Assembly (NCBI RefSeq): GCF_013378075.1
Contig: NZ_CP051131.1
Span: forward strand, 2,182,501-2,246,500
DNA length: 64,000 nucleotides
Direction: 5' to 3'
Source: Parasphingopyxis algicola
GTDB taxonomy: Bacteria; Pseudomonadota; Alphaproteobacteria; Sphingomonadales; Sphingomonadaceae
The position numbers and the translations under genes are program-made. The notes under the pieces are model-generated. The model saw nothing but the letters and a program-made list of their open reading frames with translations, made no database searches and was not told where the DNA came from. This document shows, one piece after another, positions 59,513 through 64,000 of this stretch (position 1 is the stretch's first letter; each line of letters starts with the position of its first letter).

Positions 59513-60220
59513 ATGCCGGCACAAGCCAAATTGCTCATCGGGTTGCTGGCCGTGGGCCTGTTGACCTGGCTGTGGCTCGAGCCTTTCGGCCAGGCCGAGG
59601 CGATCGCCGATGAACTGGAGAATCGCGCTGCCGAAGCGTTGGCTGCCCGGGGGGGCGACACCGTCCGGATAGCCGTGTCCCGCAATCCGGTTCGCCGGAC
59701 GATCGAACTCGAGGGCGCGCTGCCCAACAGCGAACGCGCCGAGATCCGGGAAACGGTCGCCGCGCTACCTGGCGTCGCCGACGCGACATGGACGCAGCCG
59801 GATGCTGCCGAAATCGACGCGGCGGAGACGGCCGAGGCGAGCGCCGCCGAAGCGTGTCGCGCGGAATTGAACGCGGTGATCGCCAGCCATCGCATCCAGT
59901 TCCGCAGCGGATCGCCCTATATCAATCCCCCGTCGCAGCGCATGCTCGACCGGCTCGCCGAGGCGGCACGCGACTGCAGCGGCATCCGGATCGAAATCGC
60001 CGGGCACAGCAGCGGCAGCGGCCGGACCAATGTGAACATGGAAATGTCCGCCTTCCGGGCGACGACGGTGCGCGATGCCCTGGTCGAACGCGGTGTCCCC
60101 GCGGACATGCTGACGACCATCGGCAAGGGCGCGAGTGAACCGCTCGGCGGCGACCCCGCCGATCCGGCCAACCGGCGGATCGAGTTCTCGGTTAGCGTCG
60201 TCGACGGGGGGGCGGGCTGA
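59513..60220 (+). CDS. OmpA-family protein with BON-like region
   Basis: The 235-residue protein has an N-terminal membrane helix (3-21), a BON-like middle (ISVSRNPVRRTIELEGALPNSER), and a C-terminal OmpA domain (HRIQFRSGSPYINPPSQRMLDRLAEA and HSSGSGRTNVNMEMSAFRA). It probably binds peptidoglycan from an inner-membrane anchor. It is the first gene of a run that includes membrane HhH and VWA proteins. Confidence 0.8.
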   Translation: MPAQAKLLIGLLAVGLLTWLWLEPFGQAEAIADELENRAAEALAARGGDTVRIAVSRNPVRRTIELEGALPNSERAEIRETVAALPGVADATWTQPDAAEIDAAETAEASAAEACRAELNAVIASHRIQFRSGSPYINPPSQRMLDRLAEAARDCSGIRIEIAGHSSGSGRTNVNMEMSAFRATTVRDALVERGVPADMLTTIGKGASEPLGGDPADPANRRIEFSVSVVDGGAG

Positions 60221-60318
60221 TGTTCGCGCTCTGGATAGAAGTGCTGCTGCTCAATCTGGCGGTCTTCCTGATCGGGCTGGCTATTGCCTGGCTGATCTGG
60301 GGCCGGGACGCGGGATAG
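60220..60318 (+). CDS. Micro-membrane protein of 32 residues
   Basis: A short frame starts in the stop codon of the OmpA-like gene (TGATG) and encodes MFALWIEVLLLNLAVFLIGL... ending WGRDAG: one transmembrane helix and a short tail. Overlap, composition and a start 9 bp before the next gene support translation. It is too short for family assignment. Confidence 0.55.
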   Translation: MFALWIEVLLLNLAVFLIGLAIAWLIWGRDAG

Positions 60319-60327
60319 GAGAGGCCG

Positions 60328-60915
60328 ATGACCTATCTGATCGCCACTCTCTGGCTTCCGCTGCTGCTTTCCGGCTTGCTCGGCCTGGTCATCGGCGGAT
60401 GGATCTGGCGCCGACCATCGGATGCCCGATTGGCGGAAGAGGACGCCGTCTATGCGCCGGCCAGCGCGCCGATCATTCCGCCCGCCCCGCCGGAGTTGGA
60501 GCCAGAACCGGAAGCCGAACCGGCGGAGGAGCCGATCGCGGTTTCCGAACCGGCACCTCCTCCCATGTCCGAACCCGTGGCCGAAGAACCGCCGGAACCC
60601 GAAACGGAGCCCGCACCCGAACCCGCGCCGATGCCGTCGCCCTTCATGGAGGCGCCCGATGGCGAGCCCGACAACCTCACCTTGATCAAGGGCGTCGGGC
60701 CCAAACTCAACGACATGCTGCACGCGCTCGGCGTCTATCACTTCACGCAGATTGCCGACTGGAACGCGGAGCAGATCGTGGAGGTCGATTCGCATCTCGG
60801 CAGCTTCAAGGGCCGGATCGAGCGCGACCGCTGGGTCGATCAGGCGCGGTTGCTCGCGGCCCGCAATATTGCCGCTTTCGAGCGGGAATTCGGCAAGATG
60901 AACGGGCCGCTCTAG
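60328..60915 (+). CDS. Membrane-anchored helix-hairpin-helix protein, copy 1
   Basis: The 195-residue protein has an N-terminal membrane helix (5-27), a long Pro/Glu-rich stalk (50-110) and a C-terminal HhH domain of about 70 residues (LIKGVGPKLNDMLHALGV and IERDRWVDQARLLA). It resembles predicted flap-endonuclease-like HhH domains. The same domain recurs at 62895-63404, about 50% identical. DNA or protein binding is a guess. Confidence 0.8.
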   Translation: MTYLIATLWLPLLLSGLLGLVIGGWIWRRPSDARLAEEDAVYAPASAPIIPPAPPELEPEPEAEPAEEPIAVSEPAPPPMSEPVAEEPPEPETEPAPEPAPMPSPFMEAPDGEPDNLTLIKGVGPKLNDMLHALGVYHFTQIADWNAEQIVEVDSHLGSFKGRIERDRWVDQARLLAARNIAAFEREFGKMNGPL

Positions 60916-60961
60916 CCTGTCCCACCATCTGAGATAATGCATTAAGCAGCGGTTCAGGCGT

Positions 60962-60982
60962 CGATGTGATACTGTTACATCG
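60962..60982. promoter_or_regulatory. Inverted repeat upstream of the VWA gene
   Basis: CGATGT-N9-ACATCG is a perfect 6-bp inverted repeat 27 bp before the VWA start codon, in a locally AT-richer stretch. It may be an operator but the arms are short. Confidence 0.25.
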
Positions 60983-61009
60983 GGTCGTCTACTGAGGGGA
61001 GAGATCCAG

Positions 61010-62794
61010 ATGCGGTTCATTGCTTTCGCGCCCATGGCGGCGCTCGTCCTCACCGGACTCGTCTATTCCATCCAACCCGGCCAGGCGACGCAGCGGCCGA
61101 TGACGCCGGCCACGGCCGACGAGATCTGCGCGCCTTTCCTTGTTGGAGAAGACGATGATTTCGAGCGGCGGCGCTACCGGACCTCCGGCGTCCAAAGCGC
61201 GCCCGTCGGTGTGGCTCCGCTCCCTCCTCCTGCTCCACCCCCGGCACCACGCGCTGCCGCAGAATCGGCTGCGGATCAGGCCGTGGTGGTTACCGGATCC
61301 AGGCGAACGGGTGTTTCGCGCGTGTCACCGTCGGTGCCCTATCCGCGCCCGCAGCCGCAGAACCGCGAACGCTATGACGGCGAGGCCGTCGCCAGCATCA
61401 TGGCGGTCGCCGAGGAGCCGGTCTCGACCTTCGCCGTGGATGTCGACACGGGCAGCTACGCCAATGTCCGGCGCTTCCTGAACCAGGGCCGGGTGCCGCC
61501 GCGCGCCGCAGTGCGCACCGAGGAAATGCTCAACTATTTCCGCTACGATTACGACCGGCCGCGCGACCGGACACGCCCCTTCTCGATCACGACCGACATG
61601 GCGACAACGCCCTGGAACGAGAATACGCGGCTGCTCAGGATCGGCCTGCGCGGCTACGATATCGACCGCAGCGAACGGCCCGCCGCCAATCTCGTCTTCC
61701 TCGTCGACGTATCGGGATCGATGCACAGCCGCGACAAGCTGCCGCTCGTTCAATGTTCGATGGCGATGATGGCCGACCAGCTCAATCCGCGCGACCGGGT
61801 TTCGATCGTCACCTATGCCGGATCGACCAAGACGGTGCTGACCGGATCGAACGATCGCGAAGAGATCATCGCGGCGCTCGGGCGGCTGCGCTCGGGCGGC
61901 TCGACGGCCGGTGCGGCGGGCATCAGCCTTGCCTATAGCGCGGCGCGCGCCAACCTGATCGAAGACGGGATCAACCGCATCATCCTCGCCACCGACGGCG
62001 ATTTCAACGTCGGGACGACCAATCGCGACCGACTGATCGAGATGGTCGAGCGCGAACGCGAGGCCGGCATCTCGCTGACGACGCTCGGCTATGGCACCGG
62101 CAATTACAACGAAGCGATGATGGAGCAGATCGCCAATCACGGGAACGGCAATTACGCCTATATCGACAGCGCGATGGAAGCGCATCGCGCGCTCGTCCAG
62201 GAACTCTCCTCGACGCTGTTCACCATCGCCGCAGACGTGAAGATCCAGATCGAGTTCAATCCGCTACATGTCCGCGAATACCGGCTGATCGGCTATGAGA
62301 ACCGCCTGCTTGCCGAGGAGGATTTCGACAATGACACGGTCGATGCCGGCGAGATCGGCGCCGGGCACCAGGTCACCGCGCTCTACGAGATCGTGCCGAC
62401 GGGATCGCGCGGCTGGCTGCCCGAACGCCGCTATGCGGCCAACCGGGCGGAAGCGCGCGGCGGCGAGGGCGCCGAGTTCGCCCATCTGCGCCTGCGCTAC
62501 AAGCTGCCCGGCGAGGACGAATCGCGGCTGATCGAACAGGCGATCGGGCGCAGCGCGATGGTCAACGCCCGCGCGCCGCGCGGCGACATGGCGTTCGTCA
62601 CCGCGGTCGCCGCCTTCGGCCAAAGGCTGCGCGGCGACACCTATCTCGGCGATTTCGACTTTTCCGATATCCGTCGCCTTGCCCGGGCGAGCGGCCGGAC
62701 CGGCGATTATTGGCGCGGCGAATTCGTCACGCTGACCGAGCTTGCCGAGGCGCGCAGCGCGCCCGGCGGGAGCGGCGAGGGCAGCAAGCGCTAG
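61010..62794 (+). CDS. VWA-domain protein with DUF3520 (YfbK-like)
   Basis: The 594-residue precursor has a signal or membrane helix, a Pro-rich segment, the conserved VWA-N region (STFAVDVDTGSYANVRRFLNQG), a VWA domain with MIDAS motif DVSGSM (233-238), and the C-terminal DUF3520 domain (HLRLRYKLPGEDES). The protein is probably extracytoplasmic and binds metal-dependent ligands. A segment AVVVTGSRR (91-99) resembles a TonB-receptor N-terminus, possibly by chance. Confidence 0.88.
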   Translation: MRFIAFAPMAALVLTGLVYSIQPGQATQRPMTPATADEICAPFLVGEDDDFERRRYRTSGVQSAPVGVAPLPPPAPPPAPRAAAESAADQAVVVTGSRRTGVSRVSPSVPYPRPQPQNRERYDGEAVASIMAVAEEPVSTFAVDVDTGSYANVRRFLNQGRVPPRAAVRTEEMLNYFRYDYDRPRDRTRPFSITTDMATTPWNENTRLLRIGLRGYDIDRSERPAANLVFLVDVSGSMHSRDKLPLVQCSMAMMADQLNPRDRVSIVTYAGSTKTVLTGSNDREEIIAALGRLRSGGSTAGAAGISLAYSAARANLIEDGINRIILATDGDFNVGTTNRDRLIEMVEREREAGISLTTLGYGTGNYNEAMMEQIANHGNGNYAYIDSAMEAHRALVQELSSTLFTIAADVKIQIEFNPLHVREYRLIGYENRLLAEEDFDNDTVDAGEIGAGHQVTALYEIVPTGSRGWLPERRYAANRAEARGGEGAEFAHLRLRYKLPGEDESRLIEQAIGRSAMVNARAPRGDMAFVTAVAAFGQRLRGDTYLGDFDFSDIRRLARASGRTGDYWRGEFVTLTELAEARSAPGGSGEGSKR

Positions 62795-62817
62795 CGTTTG
62801 CGGCTCCGGCTCCGACA

Positions 62818-62849
62818 GGACGGTCCGTGCAGCCTTGCATGGGCCGTCC
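62818..62849 (+). terminator. Hairpin after the VWA gene
   Basis: A continuous 14-bp stem with two G-T pairs and loop GCCT follows the VWA stop by 23 bp. The wobbles pair only in plus-strand RNA, so it belongs to the VWA transcript. No T-run follows, so it may slow or protect RNA rather than end it. Confidence 0.55.
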
Positions 62850-62894
62850 ACCCCCGGCATAGGCCTGCCCCGAACCCAGTGATTCGGAGACCCC

Positions 62895-63404
62895 ATGTCT
62901 GATACCCTGCTCATCATTTTCCTGGCGATCATCGCCCTTATCGTCGTGATCGTGCTGTTGAGGACTTGGGGTTCGAAGGACAGGCCCGCCGAAACCGCGG
63001 AAGACCAGCATCACGGCGTGTCCGACAGCCTGGCCGCCGCGGTCGAGGATGTGGTCGGCGAGTTTACCGGTGTCGAGGCCAATCCCGATTTTCCCGGCGA
63101 CAGCGATGTCGGCCGCCCCTCGCACGACGGCAGCGGCGGCGGCGCGAGCACCGCGCGCGGCGGCGCCGGCGACACGCTGACTCAGATCAAGGGGCTGGGC
63201 TCGAAGGCGGAGGCCAAGCTCAAGGGCTTCGGCGTCGCCCGCTTCGAACAGATCGCCTCCTGGACGCCGGACGATATCGCAATGATCGATTCCAAGCTCG
63301 GGCTCGGCGCCCGGATCGAACGCGACCGCTGGGTCGAACAGGCCGGGTTCCTCGCACGCGGCGAGATCGCGGCGTTCGAGGAAAAGTTCGGCAAGCTCGG
63401 TTAG
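62895..63404 (+). CDS. Membrane-anchored helix-hairpin-helix protein, copy 2
   Basis: The 169-residue protein has an N-terminal membrane helix (4-23), a Gly/Ser-rich disordered linker (65-93) and the same HhH domain as copy 1 (LTQIKGLGSKAEAKLKGFGV and IERDRWVEQAGFLARGEIAAFEEKFGKLG). Anchor type, linker length and linker composition differ. It lies 10 bp before tag. The DNA-glycosylase neighbour and HhH fold invite a DNA link, but position alone is weak evidence. Confidence 0.8.
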   Translation: MSDTLLIIFLAIIALIVVIVLLRTWGSKDRPAETAEDQHHGVSDSLAAAVEDVVGEFTGVEANPDFPGDSDVGRPSHDGSGGGASTARGGAGDTLTQIKGLGSKAEAKLKGFGVARFEQIASWTPDDIAMIDSKLGLGARIERDRWVEQAGFLARGEIAAFEEKFGKLG

Positions 63405-63414
63405 GGAAGGGCGA

Positions 63415-64000
63415 TTGAGCCTCACGCTCGGCAGCGACGGCAAGGCCCGCTGTTTCGGCGGCCAGCCGGGCAAGGAATTTTACGGCGAGTATCACGATAC
63501 CGAATGGGGCGTACCGGTCCATGACGACCGGATGCTGTTCGAAATGCTGATCCTCGAAGGCGCGCAGGCCGGGCTGAGCTGGGAAACCGTGCTGCGCAAA
63601 CGCGACGGCTATCGCGCCGCCTTTCACGATTTCGAAGTCGAGCGCGTCGCGGCGATGACCGATGCCGAACTGGAGGCGCTGCGCGAGGACGCGGGCATCG
63701 TCCGCAACAAGCTGAAAATCCGGTCGGCGCGCAAGAACGCCCGGATCTTCATCCAGATGCAGCACGAATACCGGACCTTCGACGCCTGGCTATGGGGCCA
63801 TGTCGACGGCACGCCCATCGTCAACCGCCCGCAAAGCTTCGCCGACGTCCCAGTTTCGACCCCGCTCTCCGACACGGTCTCCAAGGCGCTCAAGCAGCGC
63901 GGGATGAGCTTTGTCGGCACGACGATCATCTACGCCTATCTGCAGGCCGTCGGCGTGGTGAACGACCATGTGAAGGGATGCTGGAAATACCCGTCATGCC
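63415..64000 (+). CDS. tag: DNA-3-methyladenine glycosylase I (3' end outside window)
   Basis: Tag removes 3-methyladenine from DNA. The 195 codons present start at TTG behind GGGAAGGG. Zinc-ligand residues are visible: Cys in ARCFGG, His in YHDTEWG, and His and Cys in NDHVKGCW near the end. The catalytic Glu lies in LILEGAQAGLSW. The stop codon is beyond the window, but nearly the whole family length is present. Confidence 0.94.
   Translation, partial: MSLTLGSDGKARCFGGQPGKEFYGEYHDTEWGVPVHDDRMLFEMLILEGAQAGLSWETVLRKRDGYRAAFHDFEVERVAAMTDAELEALREDAGIVRNKLKIRSARKNARIFIQMQHEYRTFDAWLWGHVDGTPIVNRPQSFADVPVSTPLSDTVSKALKQRGMSFVGTTIIYAYLQAVGVVNDHVKGCWKYPSC

Noticed and set aside
61280-61310. A TonB-receptor fragment in the VWA protein (VVVTGSRR)
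   Set aside because: Only a short motif; the rest of the protein is a regular VWA/DUF3520 protein, so chance is likely.

Overview
The window is ordinary chromosome from a GC-rich alphaproteobacterium, most likely order Sphingomonadales. The base composition is about 63-65% GC. Supporting families are DUF4167, a GapR-type DUF2312 protein, DUF1244, DUF2093, a complete Tol-Pal cluster next to ruvCAB, a large TonB-dependent receptor, and small secreted Cys-rich proteins of the sphingomonad kind. I would not name a genus. There are no rRNA or tRNA genes, no CRISPR array, no transposase and no prophage. Genes are densely packed, with many ATGA-type stop/start overlaps.

Layout. 1-5100: a membrane-protein tail, a CBS-pair protein, DUF4167, then the coupled operon hisS-prfA-prmC on the minus strand. 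5157-9138: ppa with a membrane protein, an EamA transporter with a TfoX-like protein, a PaaI thioesterase and a membrane/AhpD-like fusion. 9178-12543: a one-cysteine thioredoxin-like protein, a flavoprotein, a small repeat protein and ispG. 12763-19115: an OmpW-like protein, a diguanylate cyclase, an SDR, an orphan acyl-CoA carboxylase beta subunit, an S1/P1 nuclease and a secreted isoaspartyl peptidase. 19206-27540: a long minus-strand block yebC-ruvC-ruvA-(GFA)-(small membrane gene)-ruvB-ybgC-tolQ-tolR-tolA-tolB-pal, combining Holliday-junction resolution with envelope constriction. 27597-35009: small housekeeping genes (GNAT, YbjQ, GapR, DUF1244), pyk, HAD, rpmJ, a PPP phosphatase, a beta-propeller lipoprotein and galE.

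35111-47341: a DUF4136 lipoprotein with an M14 peptidase, an ECF41-type sigma factor translationally coupled to an AhpD-like gene and preceded by a textbook ECF41 promoter, a dienelactone hydrolase, gpmA, purE-purK, an M16 protease, and clpB behind a heat-shock-like promoter. 47352-55349: a methyltransferase, secreted small proteins including a tandem duplicate pair, and a locus with a sulfotransferase-like P-loop protein, a TPR/2OG-Fe(II) oxygenase and a 981-residue TonB-dependent receptor. 55631-64000: an M23 peptidase lipoprotein, DUF2093, divergent xseA and purD whose start codons share one CATG, then an envelope cluster (OmpA-like, a micro-membrane protein, a membrane-anchored HhH protein, a VWA/DUF3520 protein, a second HhH protein) and the start of tag.

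The best leads are: (1) four units of a repeat between tolQ and tolR whose hairpin stems differ in sequence but stay self-complementary; (2) ruvC apparently starting at CTG inside a CTGA overlap with yebC; (3) the receptor/2OG-oxygenase/sulfotransferase locus; (4) a GC drop confined to the anticodon-binding end of hisS; (5) the ECF41 circuit with its visible promoter; (6) paired membrane-anchored HhH proteins flanking a VWA protein. No wholly new multi-gene system is clearly demonstrated.
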